A DNA stretch of 41,317 nucleotides, taken from NCBI GenBank assembly GCA_949295505.1, contig CASFLH010000011.1, positions 1 to 41,317 on the forward strand, given 5' to 3'. This document shows, piece after piece, positions 1 through 7,478 of the stretch. The translations under genes were made by a program, and so were the position numbers. This DNA comes from an uncultured Spirochaetales bacterium (GTDB lineage: Bacteria > Spirochaetota > Spirochaetia > Sphaerochaetales > Sphaerochaetaceae). The number at the start of each line of letters is the position of its first letter. The stretch's first letter is position 1. Below the pieces are notes generated by a model. It saw only the letters and a list, made by a program, of their open reading frames with translations. It had not been told where the DNA came from and made no database searches.

Positions 1-1142
1 GTGACAATCGGAGCGGCTTCCGTGAGACCATAACCCTGTATGAATTCCAGTCCCAGTCCATGGAAATCCCATACGACCTTCGGGGAGAGCGGACCAGCTC
101 CCGAGATAAGGAGCCTGACTTTATCAAGCCCGGCATGCGATGTGATCACACGCTGGAAAAAGCCCCTGAGAGGTGATTTCCCGGACAATTTGTGAATCAG
201 GCTGTTTATGTCCATGAGGAAGCGCACAAAAATGTATTTCAGCCTGCCCTGCTCCCTGATTCTCGACATGATCCCGGAAAGAAGCTTGTTATAGAGAAGA
301 GGTATGCCCATGAAGACAGTGACAGCACCGCGCTTGAGATCATCAAGCATGCGGGAGACGGCAAAGCCATGGCCGAAGAGGCATTCCGCTCCTATCCTGA
401 CAGCCTCCAGCAGCACCGCTGTGCAGCAGTAGCAGTGGTGAAGCGGCAGGAGAGCATAGGTTACGTCCTTCTCCGAAAGCATACGGACCTCATTGACTGT
501 CATATAGACATCCGAGGTGATGTTCGCGTGAGACAGTTCCACACCCTTCTCATTTCCTGTGGTGCCGGACGTGAAAATGATTGCTGCTGTATCATTCTCC
601 TCAACAGAAGGGACAGCCTCTGTCTCATCTTCAGCTTCAGATATCCTCATCCAATCCCCTTTCCCATCGAGTGATGCCACTCCCAGCAGCGAGGAGAACC
701 ACTCTTCATCCGCTTCCTTCAGGGAAGAGAGAATGGCGGAGTCCGCAATGATGAACCTTACTTCCGCGAATCTGGCAAGCCTGATGCATTTCGAGGCCTT
801 CATCTGGGCATCCATCGGCACTGAAACACAGTTGGCTTCGGGAATAGCGAAGTATGAAAGCGCCCAGTCAGGGCTGTTGCGCCCCATAAGCATGACTTTG
901 TCGCCTTTCCTTAAACCTGCATGCCTGAGATACGCAGCTTCATGACGGACAATCTCCAGAACCTCCCGGAATGTCAGGGAAATCTTCTCCCTTCCCCTGA
1001 AGACAGAGAACGCGACATTGTCACGGAATTTATCCTCTGAGACTTTCAGCATCTCCGGAAGAGTCGGCCATGTGCCTTTTACGATTCTTCCCCTGTATTC
1101 ATCAAGTTCATCCCATGGGTGCTTGTCATCATATCTTCGCAT
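1..1142 (-). CDS. Long-chain acyl-CoA synthetase (AMP-binding), 3' part missing
   Basis: N-terminal 380 residues of an ANL-superfamily adenylating enzyme that activates a fatty acid with ATP and CoA; the gene runs off the left edge. The frame starts at an ATG (1142-1140) giving MRRYDDKHPW, with GGAAAG about 8 nt upstream. Seen in order: an N-terminal segment with GRNSPDWALSYFAIPEAN, the P-loop-like adenylation motif IFTSGTTGNEKGVELSHANI, the LLPLHHCY segment, and the YGLTEAAP motif just before the edge. The spacing fits the membrane-associated long-chain acyl-CoA ligases (about 600-640 aa), so roughly 40% is outside. It is divergent from lon across about 105 bp. The substrate chain length cannot be read. 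The family is well supported; the exact substrate is inferred. Confidence 0.9.
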   Translation of the reverse strand, partial: MRRYDDKHPWDELDEYRGRIVKGTWPTLPEMLKVSEDKFRDNVAFSVFRGREKISLTFREVLEIVRHEAAYLRHAGLRKGDKVMLMGRNSPDWALSYFAIPEANCVSVPMDAQMKASKCIRLARFAEVRFIIADSAILSSLKEADEEWFSSLLGVASLDGKGDWMRISEAEDETEAVPSVEENDTAAIIFTSGTTGNEKGVELSHANITSDVYMTVNEVRMLSEKDVTYALLPLHHCYCCTAVLLEAVRIGAECLFGHGFAVSRMLDDLKRGAVTVFMGIPLLYNKLLSGIMSRIREQGRLKYIFVRFLMDINSLIHKLSGKSPLRGFFQRVITSHAGLDKVRLLISGAGPLSPKVVWDFHGLGLEFIQGYGLTEAAPIV

Positions 1143-1198
1143 ATATTACGATTCTTTCCACACTGTGCGAACATAATCAACAAAGAAGCATCAGCTTC

Positions 1199-1227
1199 TT
1201 GCCGGTTAGGCATTCTCCAATTACATT
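1199..1227 (+). promoter_or_regulatory. Candidate lon promoter
   Basis: TTGCCG (1199-1204), a 17-bp spacer and TACATT (1222-1227) lie 20 bp before the lon start, which has an AAAGGGG ribosome binding site. No CIRCE-type heat-shock inverted repeat is visible in the acyl-CoA synthetase/lon gap. Confidence 0.45.
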
Positions 1228-1247
1228 TATCGTACAAAGGGGTAATA

Positions 1248-3743
1248 ATGGACACAGATAATAACGCATTCACACCAGCAGAGGAGAAGGAGACAATCGA
1301 AAGAAGAACGATAGTGCTTCCTCTGCTTGAAAGGCCTCTTTTCCCGGAGACCTTCACTACCCTTCTGATCGGCAGGCCGCAGGATGTCCAGATAATCTCC
1401 AAGGTTCTGGAAGGAGATGGCTGTTTCGTTGCGCTGCTTCAGGATCAGAACAACGGCTACAAGGAAATAGGTACGCTGGCAAAGATATCAAGGTACATCA
1501 GGCTTCCCAACAACTGCATACATGTATTCGTCTCGACACTCCAGAGAGTGAAGGTGGAAAGTCTGGATATCGACGGGCAGATCACATACGCCCATCATAT
1601 CCCATACCCAGACACTCCAGTGAAGAACGCGAAGGAAACAGCTTCTTATGTGAGGGTGCTGCGCGACACAGTCACGGCCCTGAGCCAGACCACGAACCTC
1701 TTCTCATTCGCGACAGAGGTGAATGTCTCCAATATCGATGATCCTTCCCTCCTCTCCTTCTATGCCGCCTCAGCAATCAATGCTCCGGGGCGTATGCTGC
1801 AGGAGATACTTGAGACAAGAAGCGCGAAGGACAGAATAGAGAAACTCCTCACATACATAGCTTCCGAGAAAGACATCATCGACAAAGAGAATGAGATCAA
1901 GCAGGAAATCTACGACAAGATCCGCAACCGCAACAGGGAGCAGCTCCTGCGGGAGCAGATCCGGGCTCTGAACAATGAGCTTTCCGAGCTCACCGGCACC
2001 AAGCAGGGTGAAGGAAAGGCAAGCAAGGGCGATGATCTCTGGACAAGGGCCAAGAACAAGAAGCTGCCCGAGGCATACCGCGCTCAGGTTGACAAGGAAC
2101 TTGAGAAGCTCTCCGGGCTGGAGACGATGAATCCGGAGTACGCGATGACAAAGCTTTACATCGAGACGATACTCTCGCTTCCGTTCTCCTTTGAGGACAA
2201 GGCTCCTGATTACTCCATCAGCAAAGTGAAAAAGGTGCTTGAGCATGATCATTACGGCATGAAGGAAGTCAAGGAGAGGATAGTGGAATTCCTCGCCTCC
2301 CGCCTCAAAGCGGGAAACGGCAAAGGTGCCATAATCTGCCTTTCGGGTCCTCCGGGAGTCGGCAAGACGTCCATCGGCTACTCCATCGCCAGAGCTCTTG
2401 GAAAGAAGATTTTCCGCTTCAGCGTAGGAGGCATGAGGGATGAGGCTGAAATAAAGGGACACAGAAGGACATATGTCGGCGCCATGCCAGGAAAGATCAT
2501 ACAGGCGATGAAGACTGTAGGAGTCCCTGATCCCGTGATCCTCATCGATGAAATCGACAAGATGGGAGAATCATTCCAGGGCGATCCTGCATCCGCGCTT
2601 CTTGAGGTGCTCGATCCTGAGCAGAACACCAGCTTCCAGGATTTCTACATCGATCTGCCCTATGATCTTTCTGATGTCCTCTTCATCGTAACTGCGAATG
2701 ACCCATCAAGGATTCCGGAGCCGCTTCTCGACAGAATGGAGATAATCGAGCTTTCAGGCTATACACCTGAAGAGAAGATCCACATCGGGCACGACTATCT
2801 GGTACCAAGGCTTCTGAAGAAGAATGGCCTGAACAGGAAGGAAATCCGATTCGACTCAAAGGCTCTCTCAATGATAGCAGAGGAATATGCAAGGGAAGCA
2901 GGCGTAAGGAATTACGAGAAATCTCTTGATAAAATCATGCGCAAGGTCGCGCTGGAGATACTGGAAAAGGGCGACGACATGAAGCTTCCTGTGTCAATCA
3001 GGGGGCGCAGCGTGGAGAAGTATCTTGGAAAACCTGTCTTCCCCGCCGATGATATCATCAGGGCCGACAAGCCGGGAACGGCTATCGGTCTTGCCTGGAC
3101 AAGCATGGGAGGAGACGTGCTCCTCATCGAGGCTGAATCGATACCGATGAAGGGAGAGCTGAAAGTGACAGGTCAGCTGGGCTCCGTGATGCAGGAATCC
3201 GTATCCATCGCATGGTCGTCACTGAAGAAAGAAGCATACCTCAGAGGACTTGATCTGTCATTCTTCGATGATGAGACGGTGCACATACACATACCTGAAG
3301 GCGCAACGCCGAAAGACGGGCCATCAGCTGGTATCACGCTCTTCACGGCTCTCTGGTCCATGTTCCGCGACGAAACCATCAAACCAGGCCTTGCGATGAC
3401 GGGAGAGCTTACCCTCACTGGGCGCGTGATGCCTATCGGCGGACTGAAGGAAAAGATTCTCGCAGCCAGACGCAACGGCATCAAGGAGATCATCATCCCT
3501 GAGCGTAACCGTACAGACCTTGATAAACTTGACGAGCAGGTGAAGGGAGATGTGGTATTCCACACCGTATCCGATATCTCAGAAGTCATCGCCATCGCGT
3601 TCCCCGAGGAAAGCTCGAAGAGGCTGGACAAAGCTATACTGAAGGCGCTGAAGGAAGAGAAACGCAAGAAAGCTGAAGAGGAGAAGGAGAAAGAGACTAT
3701 GAGGCAGGCAGCTGCATTCGAGAAGGTGATGAGATGGCAATAG
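1248..3743 (+). CDS. lon: ATP-dependent protease La (Lon)
   Basis: Cytoplasmic ATP-dependent serine protease (AAA+, MEROPS S16) that degrades misfolded and regulatory proteins. It has 831 aa from ATG 1248, which follows AAAGGGGTAATA; the frame is open further upstream, but this start has the ribosome site and begins at the normal N-terminus. Domains: LON substrate-binding region (about 20-220), helical linker, AAA+ module with Walker A GPPGVGKT (367-374) and Walker B LIDEID (432-437), and a protease domain with catalytic Ser693 in PKDGPSAGIT and Lys736 in GGLKEKILAA. The Ser-Lys spacing of 43 residues equals that of E. coli Lon (679/722). The C-terminus ends in a Lys/Glu-rich helix. It overlaps the next gene by 10 bp. 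All key residues are intact, so it should be active. Confidence 0.98.
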   Translation: MDTDNNAFTPAEEKETIERRTIVLPLLERPLFPETFTTLLIGRPQDVQIISKVLEGDGCFVALLQDQNNGYKEIGTLAKISRYIRLPNNCIHVFVSTLQRVKVESLDIDGQITYAHHIPYPDTPVKNAKETASYVRVLRDTVTALSQTTNLFSFATEVNVSNIDDPSLLSFYAASAINAPGRMLQEILETRSAKDRIEKLLTYIASEKDIIDKENEIKQEIYDKIRNRNREQLLREQIRALNNELSELTGTKQGEGKASKGDDLWTRAKNKKLPEAYRAQVDKELEKLSGLETMNPEYAMTKLYIETILSLPFSFEDKAPDYSISKVKKVLEHDHYGMKEVKERIVEFLASRLKAGNGKGAIICLSGPPGVGKTSIGYSIARALGKKIFRFSVGGMRDEAEIKGHRRTYVGAMPGKIIQAMKTVGVPDPVILIDEIDKMGESFQGDPASALLEVLDPEQNTSFQDFYIDLPYDLSDVLFIVTANDPSRIPEPLLDRMEIIELSGYTPEEKIHIGHDYLVPRLLKKNGLNRKEIRFDSKALSMIAEEYAREAGVRNYEKSLDKIMRKVALEILEKGDDMKLPVSIRGRSVEKYLGKPVFPADDIIRADKPGTAIGLAWTSMGGDVLLIEAESIPMKGELKVTGQLGSVMQESVSIAWSSLKKEAYLRGLDLSFFDDETVHIHIPEGATPKDGPSAGITLFTALWSMFRDETIKPGLAMTGELTLTGRVMPIGGLKEKILAARRNGIKEIIIPERNRTDLDKLDEQVKGDVVFHTVSDISEVIAIAFPEESSKRLDKAILKALKEEKRKKAEEEKEKETMRQAAAFEKVMRWQ

Positions 3744-4963
3744 AGCTTCTATCTCCCGCGGGCAATTACGACAAGCTTGCGGCTGCTTTCAGCTACGGAG
3801 CCGATGCGGCGTACATGGGAATGACTGAGTTCTCCCTGCGCCGCAATGCCGGCAACTTCTCCGCTGAGGAAATCGAGAAAGTCAGGGAACTTAAGGAGAA
3901 GACGGGCAAGCGCATTTACTGCACGATGAACATACTCTTCCATCAGAGGGATATGGAACGCATACAGACCATGGCTGATGAAATACGGTCATGGCCTTTC
4001 GATGCGTTCATCATCTCCGACATCGGGCTTGTCCCTTTTCTGAGAAAGAACTTCCCGGAAAGGGAGCTTCATCTTTCCACACAGGCCTCATGCCTGAATT
4101 CGGAAAGCGTGAAGATGTACCGCGACATGGGTTTTTCACGCGTAATTCTTGGCAGGGAGGCCAGCATCGATGATATTAAGCGCATCAGGGATGCCGTGCC
4201 GGAGATGGAGCTTGAGGCGTTTGTCCATGGCGCAATGTGCATGGCATATTCCGGACGCTGCCTTCTTTCCGCCCACCTTGCAGGAAGGAGCGGCAACCAG
4301 GGGGATTGTTCCCATACATGCCGCTGGAACTATAAACTGCACTACGCTATCGAGGAAGAGGAGAGACCCGGAATCTACTATCCGATAAGCGAAGAAGACG
4401 GATATACGACAATCCTCTCATCGAAGGATCTCTGCATGATCGACCATGTAAAGGAACTGGAAGAAGCGGGACTCTCATCGCTGAAGATCGAGGGAAGGAT
4501 GAAATCCATCTACTATGTCGCAGTTGTCACAAGGGCATACAGGAAGGCCCTGGACGATGCTGAGGATAAGGACCGCTACAAGAGGGATCTATTCGATGTC
4601 TCTCACAGGGAGTACACAACCGGATTCTTCTTCTCTTCCGGTCCAGTGGACGGAGAGACGGATGTATCACGTCCCACAAGCTATGGCTATGAGCGCAATT
4701 ATCTCTTCCTCGGCATCGTCGGCAAAGAGAAGGAAAAAGGCGTATACGAGATTGATATCCGCAATCAGATAACGCCGGAAGGCCTGGAATTCATCGGGCC
4801 CGATGTCCCTCTTCTGACCGCTGCTGACATAACGCTTCTCGATGAGAACATGGAAGAGACAGGAAAGCTCGACCATGGGCATACAGGCTATATAAAGACA
4901 GCTTCCCCACTCAGGGAAGGGTATATCATCAGGAAGCTTTCAGCCTCCCCTATTGTCCAGTGA
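3734..4963 (+). CDS. U32 family peptidase-like protein (TrhP/YegQ type)
   Basis: 409-aa member of the U32 family, once called collagenase-like. Characterised relatives act in prephenate-dependent tRNA or rRNA hydroxylation (TrhP, RlhA) or ubiquinone hydroxylation (UbiU/V) and carry an Fe-S cluster. The N-terminus ELLSPAGNYDKLAAAFSYGA is typical of the TIM-barrel start. The U32 signature reads EAFVHGAMCMAYSGRCLLS (161-179), followed by GNQGDCSHTCRW; Cys169, Cys176, Cys192 and Cys196 are candidate [4Fe-4S] ligands. A C-terminal small barrel follows. The ATG overlaps the 3' end of lon, so the two are translationally coupled. I infer an RNA-modification role rather than proteolysis; which nucleotide is modified cannot be told. 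Confidence 0.93.
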   Translation: MAIELLSPAGNYDKLAAAFSYGADAAYMGMTEFSLRRNAGNFSAEEIEKVRELKEKTGKRIYCTMNILFHQRDMERIQTMADEIRSWPFDAFIISDIGLVPFLRKNFPERELHLSTQASCLNSESVKMYRDMGFSRVILGREASIDDIKRIRDAVPEMELEAFVHGAMCMAYSGRCLLSAHLAGRSGNQGDCSHTCRWNYKLHYAIEEEERPGIYYPISEEDGYTTILSSKDLCMIDHVKELEEAGLSSLKIEGRMKSIYYVAVVTRAYRKALDDAEDKDRYKRDLFDVSHREYTTGFFFSSGPVDGETDVSRPTSYGYERNYLFLGIVGKEKEKGVYEIDIRNQITPEGLEFIGPDVPLLTAADITLLDENMEETGKLDHGHTGYIKTASPLREGYIIRKLSASPIVQ

Positions 4964-4970
4964 GGAAGAT

Positions 4971-5696
4971 ATGAGAAAAGCGATAACCATACTCATTCTC
5001 ATCGTCTTTTCGCTCTCAGGTGCTGCTGCATATACCGATTCCTTTGCTGCTATGCAGTCCTCGCCTCTCTTCCTCAGTCTTCTTTATGTGGTAAAAAACG
5101 GAGGAGATGAGGCGGAGGCGGAAAAGGCTTATCAGGATTACATCCTCTCCACCTCCGATCCTGTGGCCCTATCGAGGGTTGAATACCACATGGTCAGATA
5201 CTTCATGGATAAAGGCATGGAAGAAAACGCGGAGACTCATCTTGACAGACAGCTCACGATGCTTGAAGCTATCCCATCCGACACGCCGGACGTGCAGAAG
5301 CTGGCGGCTGAAGTCGATGCCACATCATCCGAATACTATGTCACAGGCAAACTGAAGGTAGGGATGGAGAACAACAAGCTTGTGAAGGAGATGTACAAAA
5401 AGTTCCCCGATGAATTCTATGCCGCGATACAGGAAGGATTCCGCCTTCTGTATGCGCCTCCTATCGCGGGCGGATCCGCGAAAAAGGCACTGAGGATATT
5501 CAACGATGTGGAAAAGAACCAGGAAGGTATTTCATATCTCGACCATTACTCACTGACCGTGGGAAAGGCAATGGCGCTTTCCAAGACAGGAGAGCATGAG
5601 GAGAGCGGTGAATACCTTGAAAAGGCGGAAAGAATCTATTCCTTCGATCCTGCCTTCGAGGAGATAAGGGAAAACAACAAAGAAGGCAGAAAGTGA
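4971..5696 (+). CDS. Exported helical-repeat (TPR-like) protein, function unknown
   Basis: 241 aa from ATG 4971, preceded by GAGGAAGAT; an in-frame start 18 bp upstream lies within the previous gene and lacks a site. The N-terminus MRKAITILILIVFSLSGAAA is a clear Sec signal peptide with likely cleavage after AAA, so the mature protein is periplasmic; there is no lipobox cysteine. The rest is alpha-helical with repeated paired helices rich in Ala, Glu and Tyr, and the end (AMALSKTGEHEESGEYLEKA) resembles a TPR unit. It is the last gene of the lon-U32 run, 7 bp after it. I do not recognise an orthologue and assign no function. Confidence 0.75.
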   Translation: MRKAITILILIVFSLSGAAAYTDSFAAMQSSPLFLSLLYVVKNGGDEAEAEKAYQDYILSTSDPVALSRVEYHMVRYFMDKGMEENAETHLDRQLTMLEAIPSDTPDVQKLAAEVDATSSEYYVTGKLKVGMENNKLVKEMYKKFPDEFYAAIQEGFRLLYAPPIAGGSAKKALRIFNDVEKNQEGISYLDHYSLTVGKAMALSKTGEHEESGEYLEKAERIYSFDPAFEEIRENNKEGRK

Positions 5697-5746
5697 TTCA
5701 GGTTCAGGTTTCCATCCACCAGCTTGGAAAGCTTTCTTCCAAGGAT

Positions 5747-5775
5747 TTTCAAATCTGCTGACACGGTGATATAAT
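5747..5775 (+). promoter_or_regulatory. Promoter of the glycosyltransferase gene, extended -10
   Basis: TTTCAA (5747-5752), a 17-bp spacer and a perfect TATAAT (5770-5775) preceded by TGA (TGnTATAAT, extended -10). The predicted start of transcription is near 5781-5783. Confidence 0.65.
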
Positions 5776-5781
5776 ACTGCT

Positions 5782-5815
5782 CCGGGACAAAAGAGGAAGG
5801 GCTTTTGTCTCCCGG
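5782..5815 (+). promoter_or_regulatory. 5'-terminal stem-loop in the glycosyltransferase leader
   Basis: CCGGGACAAAAG (5782-5793) pairs with CTTTTGTC and CCGG (5802-5815), with a 2-nt bulge. The loop AGGAAGGG resembles a ribosome binding site. No T-run follows, so it is not a terminator. It begins where the promoter predicts the transcript to start, leaving about 42 nt to the GTG start of the gene. Confidence 0.5.
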
Positions 5816-5857
5816 ACTCCGGTTCTTGCCGGGATAATCTAAAAATAAGAGGAATAA

Positions 5858-7006
5858 GTGGAACTCTGGCTCAGCATCTACGCAGTGTTAATGGCAATAC
5901 TCGGGCTTTATTCAGCTGTCAACATCACGCTGAATCTGCTCTATTTCAGGCGGCTTGGAAAAGTCAGCCGGAAGGATGAGGGTCCTCTTATCTCCATTGT
6001 GATTCCTGCCCGCAACGAGGAGAAGAACATCGGGAAGCTGCTTGATTCCCTCATCGTGCAGGATTACAGCAACATCGAGATCCTTGTCATCAATGACCAG
6101 AGCACGGACAGGACTGGGGAAATACTGGAAGAGTATGCCGCCAGAGACAGCCGTATCCGGATATTCGAGACGGAGAATGGAAAGAAGCTGAACAGCAACG
6201 GCAAGATCAACGCCCTTCTGCAGCTCATCCCGCACGCTACAGGTGAATACATCATCGCAACGGATGCCGACACCATCCATGCCCCGGACTGCGTATCCCA
6301 TGCCTATTCCGTGATGAAAACCCATAATCTTGATATAATCTCAGGTTTCCCAAAGGAAATCTGCTCATCATATTTCGGCAGCATATGCATTTCAGCGATG
6401 ATGCTCACATACGTCTTCGTTCCGCAATGGCTGGTTTACCGATTCCCTATTCCAGCTGCCACATTCGCAATCGGTCAGTTCATAATGATGAGAAAGGATG
6501 CATACGATGAAACCGGCGGCTATGACAGGCTCAGGAACGAGATATGTGACGATATCGGGATTGTGCGCCTTTTTGTCCGCTCAGGAAAGCGCTATGCATT
6601 CCTCGACATGTCATCACACTCATCATGTGTCATGTACAGGACAGGAAAGGAATCCTTCAACGGCATCGAGCGCTCGATAGCAGGGGTCATTCCCACGAAA
6701 GCCTCCCTTTTCATCCCCATTGCGATTATAGTCCTCCTGCTGCTTCATATAGCATTCTCACCAATCGCGGCTATCATGCTCCTTATCTTCAGTTTCTCTT
6801 CGAAAGCTATTCTCATGACAGCAGGTTCCATCCTGGTCATTGCGGCATGGTATGCAGGGTGCAAAAGCGCCAGATGGAGGAAACGCATATCGATAGCGTG
6901 TCCATTCACGATTCTTGTCATTGTGATCATGTATCTTCATAGCTTCCTGCGCAGCATCACAGGCAAAGGCTTCGAATGGAAGGGCCGGATTGTCGGTGGA
7001 AAATGA
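5858..7006 (+). CDS. Membrane-anchored family 2 glycosyltransferase
   Basis: 382-aa processive-type GT2 enzyme transferring a sugar from a nucleotide donor to a lipid or polysaccharide at the inner membrane. The GTG start 5858 follows AAGAGGAATAA. An N-terminal membrane segment (about 2-25) precedes the GT-A domain: ISIVIPARNEEKNIGKLL, INDQSTDRTGEI, then the metal-binding DAD in ATDADT, GQFIMMRKDAYDETGGYD, and the acceptor region EICDDIGIVRLFVRSGKR. Two to three membrane helices fill about residues 285-370. The layout resembles carotenoid or glycolipid glycosyltransferases such as CrtQ more than cellulose synthase, and the classic QxxRW is absent. It stands alone with its own promoter, so the acceptor is unknown. 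Confidence 0.88.
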   Translation: MELWLSIYAVLMAILGLYSAVNITLNLLYFRRLGKVSRKDEGPLISIVIPARNEEKNIGKLLDSLIVQDYSNIEILVINDQSTDRTGEILEEYAARDSRIRIFETENGKKLNSNGKINALLQLIPHATGEYIIATDADTIHAPDCVSHAYSVMKTHNLDIISGFPKEICSSYFGSICISAMMLTYVFVPQWLVYRFPIPAATFAIGQFIMMRKDAYDETGGYDRLRNEICDDIGIVRLFVRSGKRYAFLDMSSHSSCVMYRTGKESFNGIERSIAGVIPTKASLFIPIAIIVLLLLHIAFSPIAAIMLLIFSFSSKAILMTAGSILVIAAWYAGCKSARWRKRISIACPFTILVIVIMYLHSFLRSITGKGFEWKGRIVGGK

Positions 7007-7092
7007 AATTTCAGCATAACCAATCTTTTTTTGTTGAAATTCATTCTTATTATGTTATCATCAAATAAATGAGCCATAGGGAGGTGGGTAGA

Positions 7093-7275
7093 ATGTCAAT
7101 CCACGAAGAGCTGCTTGCTCAGTTTGAGACTTATGTTGCGGAAAGCAACAGATTCGAGGCAAAAGGCGTAAAAGCTTCTGCAGCAAGGGCACGTAAAGCT
7201 CTGGCAGAAATCGCAAAACTCTGCAAAGAAAGAAGAAAGGAAATCCAGGAGTCAAAGACTGCTGATAACACCTGA
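7093..7275 (+). CDS. Histone H1-like protein of the Hc1 family
   Basis: 60-aa basic, helical protein starting at ATG 7093, with GGAGG 8 nt upstream; an in-frame ATG at 7069 lies upstream of that site and is rejected. The pattern KGVKASAARARKALAEIAKL followed by KERRKEIQESK matches the short Hc1/histone-H1-like proteins of spirochaetes, chlamydiae and Bacteroidetes, in which the usual core is KGNKAAGTRARK. Such proteins are thought to bind DNA non-specifically and shape the nucleoid. It is monocistronic, with an AT-rich upstream stretch (7007-7068) that probably holds its promoter and a strong terminator after it. Abundant expression is an inference from this layout. Confidence 0.85.
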   Translation: MSIHEELLAQFETYVAESNRFEAKGVKASAARARKALAEIAKLCKERRKEIQESKTADNT

Positions 7276-7314
7276 TTCGAACATTTTAATTAATTGTTTT
7301 CAAACAAAGCAGTT

Positions 7315-7345
7315 AAGACGATCGAAAGATCGTCTTTTCCTTTTT
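7315..7345 (+). terminator. Intrinsic terminator after the Hc1-like gene
   Basis: Perfect 9-bp stem AAGACGATC / GATCGTCTT closed by a GAAA tetraloop and followed by TTCCTTTTT. Confidence 0.93.
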
Positions 7346-7356
7346 GGCATTATCTC

Positions 7357-7385
7357 TAGCCAAGTAAAGGCTACCATGCTATCAT
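7357..7385 (+). promoter_or_regulatory. Candidate promoter of dat-ddc, extended -10
   Basis: TAGCCA (7357-7362), 17 bp and TATCAT (7380-7385) preceded by TGC, giving an extended -10 of the kind seen elsewhere in this window. It predicts a transcript start near 7391. The same bases could also form a stem (GCCAA 7359-7363 with TTGGC 7391-7395, GGCT with AGCC), which would matter only if transcription began earlier. Confidence 0.5.
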
Positions 7386-7390
7386 CAGCC

Positions 7391-7478
7391 TTGGCCCTGA
7401 GGTATCAGGAGACTTAACGAAACATAGGGGCTGGCATTGCCAGACAATTTAACTATGGAATAAAGGACCGGTAAGAGA
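7391..7478 (+). promoter_or_regulatory. Folded 5' leader of dat-ddc
   Basis: About 88 nt of leader containing two perfect small hairpins, CCTGA-GGTA-TCAGG (7396-7409) and CTGGC-ATT-GCCAG (7431-7443), joined by an unpaired AC-rich strand. GCCCT (7394-7398) could alternatively pair with AGGGGC (7426-7431), competing with both hairpins. The gene start is a GTG with only a weak AAGAGA site. It does not match any riboswitch consensus I can recall, and a regulatory role is only inferred. Confidence 0.35.

Noticed and set aside
192-945. Plus-strand open frames opposite the acyl-CoA synthetase
   Set aside because: They are antisense to a frame with clear AMP-binding motifs and have no ribosome sites or family resemblance.
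7359-7395. Long stem-loop as the first domain of a riboswitch before dat
   Set aside because: The same bases form a good extended -10 promoter, so the stem would not be transcribed; no known riboswitch consensus was recognised.
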